Positions 1-5,744 of a stretch of 8,710 bases of DNA are shown here, in pieces; positions within the stretch are counted from its first letter, which is position 1, and each line of letters begins with the position of its first letter. Source of the stretch: Synergistes sp. (lineage in GTDB: Bacteria > Synergistota > Synergistia > Synergistales > Synergistaceae); the NCBI GenBank assembly GCA_016288355.1, contig JAEEYY010000175.1:1-8710 (forward strand). Direction: 5' to 3'. Made by a program: the position numbers and the translations under genes. The notes beneath the pieces were generated by a model that was not told where the DNA came from, made no database searches, and saw only the letters and a list, made by a program, of their open reading frames with translations.

Positions 1-51
1 AAGAACGTATATCGTCTCAAGATACATCTCGCCGGATTCCTGCATAGGCAT
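1..51 (-). CDS. DtxR/MntR-family metalloregulator, N-terminal 17 codons (cut by window edge)
   Basis: Reading leftward from the ATG at 51-49 gives MPMQESGEMYLETIYVL, still open at the edge. The pattern ESGEMYLETI-(I/L)-(V/L)-L is the start of the first helix of the N-terminal winged-helix domain in DtxR/MntR-type, metal-activated repressors, as in clostridial homologues. A good ribosome-binding site (GGAGGT on the minus strand, plus positions 59-64) lies 7 bases before this ATG, which favours it over the in-frame ATG at 45-43. Only this fragment is visible, so the metal-binding and dimerisation domains cannot be checked. It sits beside many palindromes with DtxR-like half-sites, so it is the likely regulator of the locus (inference). 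Iron versus manganese specificity is unknown. Confidence 0.72.
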   Translation of the reverse strand, partial: MPMQESGEMYLETIYVL

Positions 52-77
52 AAGTTTAACCTCCATTCCCTCAAGAA

Positions 78-108
78 CAGGTTTTAGGGCGGTCAAACCT
101 GAGCTTGA
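78..108 (+). repeat. 31-bp hairpin repeat, copy A (variant)
   Basis: The 5' arm CAGGTTTTAGGGC and the end GAGCTTGA match the other copies, but the 3' arm reads AAACCTG where the others have GCCCTG. This weakens the usual inner stem and instead makes a perfect 7-bp inverted repeat: CAGGTTT at 78-84 with AAACCTG at 95-101. It lies between the metalloregulator start and its possible promoter. As in all four copies, the base before the repeat is A. Confidence 0.8.
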
Positions 109-121
109 TTGGTGACAGCTT

Positions 122-149
122 ATCATATAAAAGCAGCTTTTTCAAACAA
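122..149 (-). promoter_or_regulatory. possible promoter of the metalloregulator gene
   Basis: On the minus strand, TTGTTT (plus 144-149), a 16-bp spacer and TATGAT (plus 122-127) form a plausible sigma-70-type promoter. Transcription would start near 115 and give a leader of about 64 bases that includes repeat copy A in its reverse sense. The -10 matches 5 of 6 bases; the -35 is weak. No operator-type palindrome overlaps it. Confidence 0.35.
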
Positions 150-157
150 GATCACCA

Positions 158-188
158 CAGGTTTCAGGGCGGTCAGCCCTGAGCTTGA
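158..188 (+). repeat. 31-bp hairpin repeat, copy B
   Basis: Same as copy C except for C instead of T at position 8 (CAGGTTTC). The stem AGGGC/GCCCT closes a GGTCA loop, and the outer arms CAGGTTT and GAGCTTG pair further using G-U wobbles. It is intergenic, 80 bp downstream of copy A in the same orientation and 47 bp before the -35 box of the plus-strand promoter. Confidence 0.85.
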
Positions 189-235
189 AAGGATGGACTG
201 GATAAGCCGGTTTAGAATGAAAGAATCAAAGCCCC

Positions 236-264
236 TTGACAGGTAAGCCAAGGCTAACTATACT
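236..264 (+). promoter_or_regulatory. strong promoter with operator filling the spacer
   Basis: TTGACA (236-241) and TATACT (259-264) are separated by exactly 17 bp, a nearly consensus housekeeping promoter. The spacer is itself the palindrome GGTAAG-N6-CTAACT (242-259), so a bound repressor would block RNA polymerase directly. The expected start is near 271, immediately before a second palindrome at 272-289. It should drive the methyltransferase, DUF3793 and flavodoxin genes. An identical layout occurs at 8534-8562. Confidence 0.8.
242..259. promoter_or_regulatory. operator-like palindrome 1 (in promoter spacer)
   Basis: GGTAAG (242-247), 6 bases, CTAACT (254-259). One of six sites in the window fitting GGTWAG-N6-CTAACY, allowing one or two mismatches. 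The half-site resembles GGTTAG of DtxR operators. The assignment to the adjacent DtxR-family regulator is inference. Confidence 0.6.
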
Positions 265-271
265 TAATGAC

Positions 272-289
272 GGTTAGTTGATGCTAACC
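272..289. promoter_or_regulatory. operator-like palindrome 2 (at transcription start)
   Basis: GGTTAG (272-277), TTGATG, CTAACC (284-289): perfect 6-bp arms with 6-bp spacing. It begins 7 bases after the -10 box, so it covers or follows the expected start site, a typical place for a repressor. Its centre is 30 bp from that of palindrome 1. Confidence 0.6.
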
Positions 290-301
290 GATAGGCCTTT
301 T

Positions 302-393
302 CGGAAACATCCCTCATCAAGGTTCCCCCCTCTCTTGTTGAGGAAGAGAATGTGCTACTTCAGGAACAGTACACTCAATGTTTCCGGTGAGGG
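302..393 (+). other. potentially structured leader RNA
   Basis: CGGAAACAT (302-310) is perfectly complementary to ATGTTTCCG (378-386). Nested inside are GTTCC (322-326) with GGAAC (363-367), and TCTCTT (331-336) with AAGAGA (344-349). CCCTCA (311-316) could also pair with TGAGGG (388-393), which would form a pseudoknot or a competing fold. It lies in the 5' leader of the methyltransferase operon. No known riboswitch class is recognised; pairing was judged by eye only. Confidence 0.35.
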
Positions 394-403
394 CAAATTT
401 TTA

Positions 404-437
404 GGATGATTGGTTAGTCATTGCTAATCAATCATCC
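404..437. promoter_or_regulatory. operator-like palindrome 3 inside a 14-bp-arm inverted repeat
   Basis: The core GGTTAG-N6-CTAATC (412-429) has the six-six-six layout of the other sites. Here the symmetry extends outward to 14-bp arms, GGATGATTGGTTAG (404-417) and CTAATCAATCATCC (424-437), with one mismatch that would be a G-U pair in RNA. It ends 24 bp before the preferred ATG of the methyltransferase. It could be an extra repressor site acting as a roadblock, or an RNA hairpin near the ribosome-binding region. Confidence 0.55.
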
Positions 438-461
438 TTCGAACTGAAAGTGGGTATAACT

Positions 462-1085
462 ATGGGATTGTTAAAAAAGTTCTTCAATCAGACCAGGAAG
501 CCGGAGGGTTTTCTGGGAAAAATCATAATCAAGGGCATGAATCTTGGGCATGCTAAGGGAGCAGACTGGGCGATGGAGTATCTAAACGGGGTCAAACCCT
601 CTGATATTGTTGACCTTGGCTGCGGCGGAGGAAGAAACGCGGCGGCCCTGCTGGGAAAATATCCGTCTGCAAAGGTCACGGCAGTTGATTACTCACCGCT
701 CTCTGTGGCGAAAGCCAGCGAGTATAACAGGGGCGCGATTGCATCCGGGCGGTGTGTGGTGCTGGAAGGGAATGTAGCCGGCCTTCCCTTTGAAGCGGGG
801 CGATTCAGCCTTGCCACAGCGTTCGAGACGATTTACTTCTGGCCGGGATTGCAGAAGTGCTTTATGGAAGTGGCGCGGATATTGACCCCGGGTGGATACT
901 TTCTGATCGCGAACGAATCGGGCGGCACAGATGCTGTGGGACACAAATTTGAGAAGATCATCGACGGGATGAAAGTGTATACGGTTGAGGAGATCGAGAA
1001 GGCACTGAGAGACGCGGGTTTCTCTGAGGTCAAGGCCGGACATCATCCATCCTGGCCCTGGATCGCTGTGCTGGCAAAAAAATGA
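462..1085 (+). CDS. class I SAM-dependent methyltransferase
   Basis: A 207-residue cytoplasmic protein with the Rossmann methyltransferase fold. Motif I is VDLGCGGGRN (residues 50-59), which binds S-adenosylmethionine; AVDYSP (74-79) carries the acidic residue for the ribose; LTPGG (141-145) precedes the later strands. The N-terminal MNLGHAKGADW segment is typical of a clostridial group often found near transporters; its substrate is unknown. A GTG at 450 would add four residues, but ATG at 462 is preferred because it is better spaced from the weak purine-rich stretch GAAAGTGGG (445-453). It is first in the operon and overlaps the next gene by 4 bp (ATGA), implying translational coupling. The operators upstream suggest metal-regulated expression (inference). 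Confidence 0.85.
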   Translation: MGLLKKFFNQTRKPEGFLGKIIIKGMNLGHAKGADWAMEYLNGVKPSDIVDLGCGGGRNAAALLGKYPSAKVTAVDYSPLSVAKASEYNRGAIASGRCVVLEGNVAGLPFEAGRFSLATAFETIYFWPGLQKCFMEVARILTPGGYFLIANESGGTDAVGHKFEKIIDGMKVYTVEEIEKALRDAGFSEVKAGHHPSWPWIAVLAKK

Positions 1086-1702
1086 GCGTATCGGACGGAG
1101 TGGTCATCCGGAGTTTTTTGGAGTCCCTTCGCGGGGCAAAACTGGAGGAATATGTCAGGGGAATTCTGTTCTGCTTCGGTGCACCCACAATAAAGGGCTT
1201 GAAGGCGGCCACCCTGATCAACTTCAAGCGGGGTGACGAGGATGTCCGCTCTATCTGGGATACCCATGCAGCAGAATGGCTGGCCCCTCTGGGAGTGGAG
1301 TGGATCCTGCTGGACGGGGATGACCCATCCTCCCGGAGCGCGTTGGTGATGCTCTACCGCCGGGATATTCTTGAGCGGGCCCTGGCAGATAGAAGAGCGT
1401 CAGAAATTTTGACTTCGCTGGGTTATCCCCTGCCGGACCTGGAAAGGTGTCTGAGCTGTCTTCGCGCTCGCTACCAGCTGGAGTTTCCCCATGAGATCGG
1501 TCTTTTTCTCAATTATCCCCCGGAGGACGTGCTGGGCTTCATGGAACGCCGGGAGGCGAAGGAACATATCGACGGTTATTGGAAGGTTTACGGAAATGTC
1601 AAAAAAGCCCGCCGCACTTCCCGGCGTTACCGAAGAGCGGAGCGCGAGGCCGCGCGGGCACTGATGAGCGGATCAAAAACCGGGCGTATGGCTCACGCCT
1701 GA
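1082..1702 (+). CDS. DUF3793 family protein
   Basis: A 206-residue soluble protein of unknown function. It shows the marks of DUF3793: an N-terminal region with FCFGAPTIKGLKAATLINF (about 30-48), FPHEIGLFLNYPPEDVLGF (135-153), and WKVYGN (167-172) followed by a basic, probably helical tail. CLSC (123-126) could bind a metal or form a disulfide, but this is speculative. Its ATG overlaps the methyltransferase stop by 4 bp, and the flavodoxin follows about 30 bp later. In anaerobic Firmicutes and relatives this family commonly neighbours flavodoxin and iron-uptake genes, so a role in the low-iron response is reasonable inference; no activity can be assigned. Confidence 0.85.
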   Translation: MSVSDGVVIRSFLESLRGAKLEEYVRGILFCFGAPTIKGLKAATLINFKRGDEDVRSIWDTHAAEWLAPLGVEWILLDGDDPSSRSALVMLYRRDILERALADRRASEILTSLGYPLPDLERCLSCLRARYQLEFPHEIGLFLNYPPEDVLGFMERREAKEHIDGYWKVYGNVKKARRTSRRYRRAEREAARALMSGSKTGRMAHA

Positions 1703-1716
1703 ACCCCGTTAATTTT

Positions 1717-1724
1717 GGAGGAGG
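1717..1724 (+). promoter_or_regulatory. ribosome-binding site deciding the flavodoxin start
   Basis: GGAGGAGG lies 8 bases before the ATG at 1733. An in-frame TTG at 1715 overlaps this site and cannot use it, so the ATG is the true start. Confidence 0.85.
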
Positions 1725-1732
1725 TCATCGTT

Positions 1733-2155
1733 ATGGCTAAAGTCATGGTTGTTTTCTGGTCTGGCTCCGGCAACACGGAGAAGATGGCGGAGGCCGTCGC
1801 CAAAGGTGCAAAGGAGAAGGGGGCAGAAGTAACGTGCAAGAACGTCTCCAGCACCTCAGTGGATGAACTGGCGAACTATAACGCCGTAGCCTTTGGTTCC
1901 CCGGCAATGGGTGCGGAGGTTATCGAAGAGGGCGAAATGGAGCCGTTCTTCAGCTCTGCTTTGCTTAAATTGTCGGGCAAGAAGGTGGCAGTCTTCGGCT
2001 CTTATGACTGGGGCGACGGCGAATGGCTCCGCACATGGGAAGGCCGTGTGAAGTCCGGCGGCGCGATGCTAGCCGGAAGCGTGAAGGCGCACCTGGAGCC
2101 GGACGCCGCCGCGCTTGCCGAGTGCGCCGCGCTGGGCGCGACGCTGGCCGGTTAG
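1733..2155 (+). CDS. flavodoxin (short-chain, FMN-binding)
   Basis: A 140-residue cytoplasmic one-electron carrier that commonly replaces ferredoxin when iron is scarce. The FMN phosphate loop SGSGNTE is at residues 10-16. The first isoalloxazine loop is GSPAMGAEVIEEGEMEPFF (55-73). The second loop, FGSYDWGDGEWLRTW (88-102), carries the usual tyrosine and acidic residues. Length and motifs match clostridial short-chain flavodoxins, and the protein looks intact. It is last in the methyltransferase-DUF3793-flavodoxin operon and is followed by a terminator-like hairpin. Flavodoxin in an operon behind metal-repressor-like operators is the strongest functional hint that the signal sensed is iron. 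Confidence 0.93.
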   Translation: MAKVMVVFWSGSGNTEKMAEAVAKGAKEKGAEVTCKNVSSTSVDELANYNAVAFGSPAMGAEVIEEGEMEPFFSSALLKLSGKKVAVFGSYDWGDGEWLRTWEGRVKSGGAMLAGSVKAHLEPDAAALAECAALGATLAG

Positions 2156-2187
2156 ATATTTTCCTATATTGTTATACCCCCCTCAAG

Positions 2188-2221
2188 AAAGGGGTCCGGC
2201 AGGATTGACCGGGCCCCTTTT
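2188..2221 (+). terminator. hairpin terminator after flavodoxin
   Basis: AAAGGGGTCCGG (2188-2199) pairs with CCGGGCCCCTTT (2209-2220) through 12 positions with one G-U, around a 9-base loop. It is followed only by a short T run, so termination may be partial. No clear promoter is visible between it and the ABC gene at 2252, so read-through probably expresses the transporter genes. Confidence 0.65.
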
Positions 2222-2236
2222 GTATCGTCATGTTGC

Positions 2237-2244
2237 AAAGGAGG
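2237..2244 (+). promoter_or_regulatory. ribosome-binding site supporting a TTG start
   Basis: AAAGGAGG ends 7 bases before the TTG at 2252. No in-frame ATG lies nearby, so TTG is the likely start of the first ABC transporter. Confidence 0.8.
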
Positions 2245-2251
2245 AATTGCT

Positions 2252-3190
2252 TTGCAGAAAAAGTTAGAATTGTCCCGCCTTCTGTCCTACGCCGGAAGGT
2301 ATAGATTTTTGACATACGCCTCATGGGTCCTGTCCGCGTTGAGCGCTTTTGTTGCGATCTTGCCTTTCTGGTGCGTGTGGCGGCTCATCGGGATGATTTT
2401 GTCAGAGGCAGGACTGCATGGCTTATCAGACTGGGGCTGGAGGGCAGTGGGTTTCGCCGCATCGTCTATGCTCATCTACATTGCGGGGCTGATGTGTTCG
2501 CATTTGGCGGCGTTCCGTATCGCGGCAAATGTCCGTATCCGGCTCTTGCGGCACATCGCCTCTTTGCCGCTGGGTGTCATTGAGCGGATAGGTAGCGGTC
2601 GTCTGCGCCGGATTATTGTCGAGACCAGCGGCGCAGCGGAAACCTACCTAGCCCATCAGCTGCCTGATAAATATGGCGCGATAGCGACAGCGTTGGGATT
2701 GACAAGCCTGCTTCTGTCCATGGACTGGCGGTTGGGGCTGTTGAGCCTTCTGCCCATCGCGTTGGGATTTTTTATTCTGTCACGAATGACCGGACAGAGT
2801 ATGCAGAGAAAGATGTACGAGTATCAAAACTCACTTGAAACGATGTCCAACGAGGCTGTGGAGTACATCCGGGGCATCCCCGTCGTCAAGACCTTCGGAC
2901 AGACGATATTCTCCTTCAAGCGGTTTAAGGAGGCAATCCAATCCTATGAACATTGGACCATTGCCTACACACAGGTTTTAGGGCGGTCAGCCCTGAGCTT
3001 GAAAAGAACTGCGACTGCCCATGATAAGCTATACGCTGGCCGTCAACAGCATCTTTATCTTTTTGACCGCCGCCGGGCTGATTGCGGCAAGAGGGGGAAT
3101 CGACAGGGGCTTCTTATTAAAACTCATTCTGACGATCATCGTCGCCCCGCTGATTTCTCTGACGCTGACCCGGACGATGCGGCAGAGTGA
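2252..3190 (+). pseudogene. ABC half-transporter 1, N-terminal membrane part, frameshifted by repeat copy C
   Basis: Codons from TTG 2252 to 2971 encode about 240 residues of an exporter-fold (type IV) transmembrane domain: membrane segments near residues 18-48, 64-88 and 137-180, then a conserved EAVEYIRGIPVVKTFGQ region ending at EHWTIAYT. Repeat copy C (2972-3002) follows. Translation continues through it into a meaningless frame and stops at 3190. Removing exactly 31 bases joins YT to KELRLPMISYTLAVN, continuing the domain in frame to 4061 and giving a normal 592-residue permease-ATPase. The pair with the next gene resembles heterodimeric siderophore importers of the YbtPQ/IrtAB type; iron-siderophore uptake is inferred from context. 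Apart from the repeat, no damage is seen. Confidence 0.85.
2972..3002 (+). repeat. 31-bp hairpin repeat, copy C (inside ABC gene 1)
   Basis: Same sequence as copy B except one base. The 5' arm CAGGTTTTAGGGC, loop GGTCA and 3' arm GCCCTGAGCTTG fold into a 12-pair stem with one bulged T, using G-U wobbles, so the hairpin is stronger in this strand's RNA than in its complement. The flanks (TACACA before, AAAGAACTG after) give uninterrupted coding when the 31 bases are removed, with no visible target duplication. The repeat is open in the host gene's frame, but 31 is not a multiple of 3. Confidence 0.9.
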
Positions 3191-4061
3191 ACAGGAAATG
3201 GTTACGGTTGATGCACTGGATCGTATTGATGAGGTTTTGGCGTTGTCCCCGCTTCCCGAAGCGGCCTTCCCTGCGCATCCTATGAATGCCTCGGTTGAGC
3301 TTCAGAACGTGACATTCTGCTATGGCGGCATCGAACCGGCCATTTCAAAAATGTCGTTTTCCGTTCAGGCCGGTCAGACCGTTGCGCTTGTTGGCCCTTC
3401 CGGCGGTGGTAAAACCACGCTGGCGCGTCTCATCTCGCGATTCTTTGACCCACAGGAAGGGACTGTACTGCTTGGCGGCATAGACATCAAAAATATAGCC
3501 GTCAACGAGCTCATGAAAAACATTGCCTTCGTTTTTCAGGACAGCCGCCTGATAAAAGGCTCCATTCTGGACAATGTGCGTATGGCTCGCACCAATGCCT
3601 CGCGCGGGGAGGTCATTCGTGCGCTGGAAGCGGCTCAGTGCATGGATATTATTGAGAAATTCCCGAAAGGCGTGGACACAATTATTGGCGCTGGCAGCGT
3701 CCATCTGTCAGGAGGCGAGGCCCAGCGCATCGCCGTGGCCCGAGCTGTCTTAAAAGACGCGCCGGTCATCATCCTGGACGAAGCCACCGCCTTTGCCGAC
3801 CCCGACAACGAGCGCCGAATGCAGGCAGCTCTTTCGGAACTGGCGAAGGGCAAGACCGTTATCCTTATAGCGCACCGGCTCTCCACGGTGACCGGCGTGA
3901 ACAAGATCGTGGTACTTAAAGACGGTCGTATCGCTGAACAGGGCGGCTTCGAGGAACTTATCGCAGACAATTCAAGCCCCACGGCGACGCCTGGCCTTTT
4001 CAAACGGATGTGGGAAGATTACCGTCAGTCTGTGGAGTGGAAGGTAGGTGCGCGATCATGA
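3021..4061 (+). CDS. ABC half-transporter 1, C-terminal part: last membrane helices plus ATPase domain
   Basis: This is the downstream piece of the interrupted first transporter. The true frame resumes at 3003 (KELRLP) and the first ATG is at 3021. Residues 1-50 form the last membrane helices. The nucleotide-binding domain follows: Walker A GPSGGGKTT (125-133), Q-loop VFQDSRL (171-177), signature LSGGE (229-233), Walker B VIILDEAT (249-256), and the switch histidine in IAHRLST (282-288). All catalytic residues are present, so the ATPase half could be active if made. No good ribosome-binding site precedes ATG 3021, so separate translation is doubtful. The stop overlaps the start of the second transporter (ATGA at 4058-4061). 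Confidence 0.85.
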   Translation: MISYTLAVNSIFIFLTAAGLIAARGGIDRGFLLKLILTIIVAPLISLTLTRTMRQSEQEMVTVDALDRIDEVLALSPLPEAAFPAHPMNASVELQNVTFCYGGIEPAISKMSFSVQAGQTVALVGPSGGGKTTLARLISRFFDPQEGTVLLGGIDIKNIAVNELMKNIAFVFQDSRLIKGSILDNVRMARTNASRGEVIRALEAAQCMDIIEKFPKGVDTIIGAGSVHLSGGEAQRIAVARAVLKDAPVIILDEATAFADPDNERRMQAALSELAKGKTVILIAHRLSTVTGVNKIVVLKDGRIAEQGGFEELIADNSSPTATPGLFKRMWEDYRQSVEWKVGARS

Positions 4062-4339
4062 TAAAGTGGCTGCAAATGCGTTTTGCCCTTTCACGGGGCG
4101 GCGCATGGGATCTAATCAAGGGAAGTCTGGCTTGCGCGTTTCAAAATATCTCACTTATGATGCCGGTAGGCGTCCTGTATTCCCTCGTGATGTTTCTGAT
4201 AAGCGTTGCGGACAGTGGTAAAAACAGGGGAAGCGTCATCTTTTATGGCGCTGCCTGCGCCCTGTGCATTGGATTCATTCTGATCAAGCTCAGGGCTGAC
4301 CGCCCTAAAACCTGTCGTTCTTCGCGAAAAAGGATTTAG
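4058..4339 (+). pseudogene. ABC half-transporter 2, N-terminal fragment, broken by repeat copy D
   Basis: From ATG 4058, about 75 residues (MIKWLQMRFALSRGG onward) encode the lead-in helix and first two membrane segments of a second exporter-fold half-transporter, ending at LCIGFILI. Inverted repeat copy D (4284-4314) follows, after which this frame reads into a stop at 4339. Downstream, the conserved SFFAKKDLAELTSAIM resumes in another frame at 4315. In homologues about 33-35 residues (second membrane helix and the ESGVRR-LAEKLRKLPL-type stretch) separate these points, so roughly 100 bp are missing as well. The start overlaps the previous stop by 4 bp, as in co-translated heterodimeric pairs. 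Confidence 0.8.
4284..4314 (-). repeat. 31-bp hairpin repeat, copy D (inverted, inside ABC gene 2)
   Basis: This is the exact reverse complement of copy C. In the host gene's transcript the wobble pairs of the hairpin become A-C mismatches, so only the inner AGGGC/GCCCT stem folds well. It carries a TAA (4306-4308) in the downstream coding frame. With copy C it forms inverted repeats 1.3 kb apart, which could allow inversion of the 2972-4314 segment by recombination; the present order is the native one. Confidence 0.9.
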
Positions 4340-4359
4340 CCGAGCTGACCAGTGCCATC

Positions 4360-5733
4360 ATGAATGACTGCGCGGTGCTGGAAACCAGTCAGTCGCACTT
4401 TGTCGCGCCCCTGATCGGTTCGATTATCTCTACATCTCTTGTAGCCCTTTCCCTGTTCGCCGTGGATTGGCGTATGGCGCTGGCCACGCTGTGGGTGCTG
4501 CCGGTAGCCTTTGCGATCGTGGCTTTCAGCGCGAGGGTACAGGAAGGGTTCTCCCGGCACTCCATGAAAGCAAGGATGGACTGCGAGGAAAGTGTTCAGG
4601 AGTTTTTAGAGGCGATGAAGGACCTGCGATCGAATAATGCAGCAGGATCCTATCTTGATGAGTTGAACCAGAAAGTCCGGGCAATGGAGCGCAGGGCGAT
4701 CATATCGGAGTTTGGCACAGCTGCTTTCGTTGTCTCCGCTTCCCTCATTTTGAAACTTGGGCTTGCTTCTGTTGCGCTGCTCGGTTCTGTTTTGCTGATG
4801 AATGGCACGCTTTCCGTCCCGGCGTTTCTCCTGTTTTTGTTTGCGGCCTCGCGCCTTTACGACCCGCTGGAAGTCTCGCTTCAAAATCTGGCAGCCATCA
4901 TCGCCACAAGAAGCAATATTGAGCGGATGAATGAAATATTGAACTGTCCGATCCAGACGGGGTCAGAAAGACTGACTAATCAGGGCTGCGATATTGTTTT
5001 TGACCATGTGGGATTTTCCTATGACGACGGCGAGGAGGTTTTGCATGATGTGTCCTTCACGGCGCACCAGGGACAGGTAACGGCTCTGGTGGGGCCATCC
5101 GGCGGCGGCAAGACAACGGCGGTGCGTCTGGCCGCGCGTTTTTGGGATGCTGCCCATGGGAAGATCACCATTGGAGGAATGGATGTGTCCAGAGCGGACC
5201 CGGAAAGCCTCTTATCGCTCTATTCCATTGTGTTCCAGGACGTGACGTTGTTCGATAACACCATTCTGGAGAATATCCGCATTGGCAAAAAGGACGCGAC
5301 GGATGAAGAGGTGCTGAACGCGGCGCGGATGGCCAACTGCACGGAGTTCGCTTTGCGTCTGCCAGAGGGTTGGAACACCAGGATCGGAGAAAATGGCTGC
5401 CGGCTTTCCGGCGGGGAACGCCAGCGTATCTCCATTGCGCGGGCGTTTTTGAAGAACGCGCCTATTGTGTTGCTGGACGAGGCGACGGCGTCTTTGGATG
5501 TGGAAAACGAGACGGCGATTCAGTCTGCGTTGTCGCGGCTCATCAAAGATAAGACGGTTATCGTGATCGCCCACAGGATGCGGACAGTCGCAGGAGCGGA
5601 TAAGATCATCGTGCTCAGGGACGGCACAGTGGCCGAGCAGGGCACACCCGGCGAGTTGATGCGAAAAAACGGCATCTACGCGCATATGGCGGCGCTTCAG
5701 GCCGAAGGACAGGAATGGAACCTGCTCATATAG
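4360..5733 (+). CDS. ABC half-transporter 2, C-terminal part: membrane helices plus ATPase domain
   Basis: The coding frame is recognisable from 4315 and the first ATG is at 4360, giving 457 residues. Membrane helices cover about residues 14-60 and 118-172. The ATPase domain has Walker A GPSGGGKTT (245-253), Q-loop VFQDVTLF (291-298), signature LSGGERQ (349-355), Walker B IVLLDEATASLD (379-390) and IAHRMRT (403-409), all intact. With the 75 N-terminal residues the gene would total about 547 residues, short of the usual 580. No ribosome-binding site precedes ATG 4360. The product would pair with ABC half-transporter 1; uptake of a metal-chelate is inferred from the locus. It ends 11 bp from the convergent minus-strand gene, with no terminator visible between them. 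Confidence 0.85.
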   Translation: MNDCAVLETSQSHFVAPLIGSIISTSLVALSLFAVDWRMALATLWVLPVAFAIVAFSARVQEGFSRHSMKARMDCEESVQEFLEAMKDLRSNNAAGSYLDELNQKVRAMERRAIISEFGTAAFVVSASLILKLGLASVALLGSVLLMNGTLSVPAFLLFLFAASRLYDPLEVSLQNLAAIIATRSNIERMNEILNCPIQTGSERLTNQGCDIVFDHVGFSYDDGEEVLHDVSFTAHQGQVTALVGPSGGGKTTAVRLAARFWDAAHGKITIGGMDVSRADPESLLSLYSIVFQDVTLFDNTILENIRIGKKDATDEEVLNAARMANCTEFALRLPEGWNTRIGENGCRLSGGERQRISIARAFLKNAPIVLLDEATASLDVENETAIQSALSRLIKDKTVIVIAHRMRTVAGADKIIVLRDGTVAEQGTPGELMRKNGIYAHMAALQAEGQEWNLLI

Positions 5734-5744
5734 CCCCCTGAACT

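Noticed and set aside
78..188. Two direct repeats 80 bp apart, possible CRISPR
   Set aside because: Only two copies are in tandem, they differ in sequence, and the other two copies lie in genes kilobases away, one inverted. No cas genes are visible.
230..440. Fur box
   Set aside because: No GATAAT-type triplet array is seen; the palindromes have TTAG/CTAA half-sites typical of DtxR-like regulators.
2155..2251. Independent promoter for the ABC genes
   Set aside because: No convincing -35/-10 pair lies between the terminator-like hairpin and the TTG start; read-through is the simpler explanation.
2960..3030. Programmed frameshift or translational bypass rescuing ABC gene 1
   Set aside because: Rescue needs a +1 shift after the repeat, and no recognised slippery or stop-coupled +1 site is seen. 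Copy D in gene 2 is inverted and comes with a deletion, so one bypass mechanism cannot rescue both.
2972..4314. Insertion sequence or self-splicing intron remnants
   Set aside because: The 31-bp units have no terminal duplications or transposase, and are far too small for any intron; no group II domain V-like sequence is seen.
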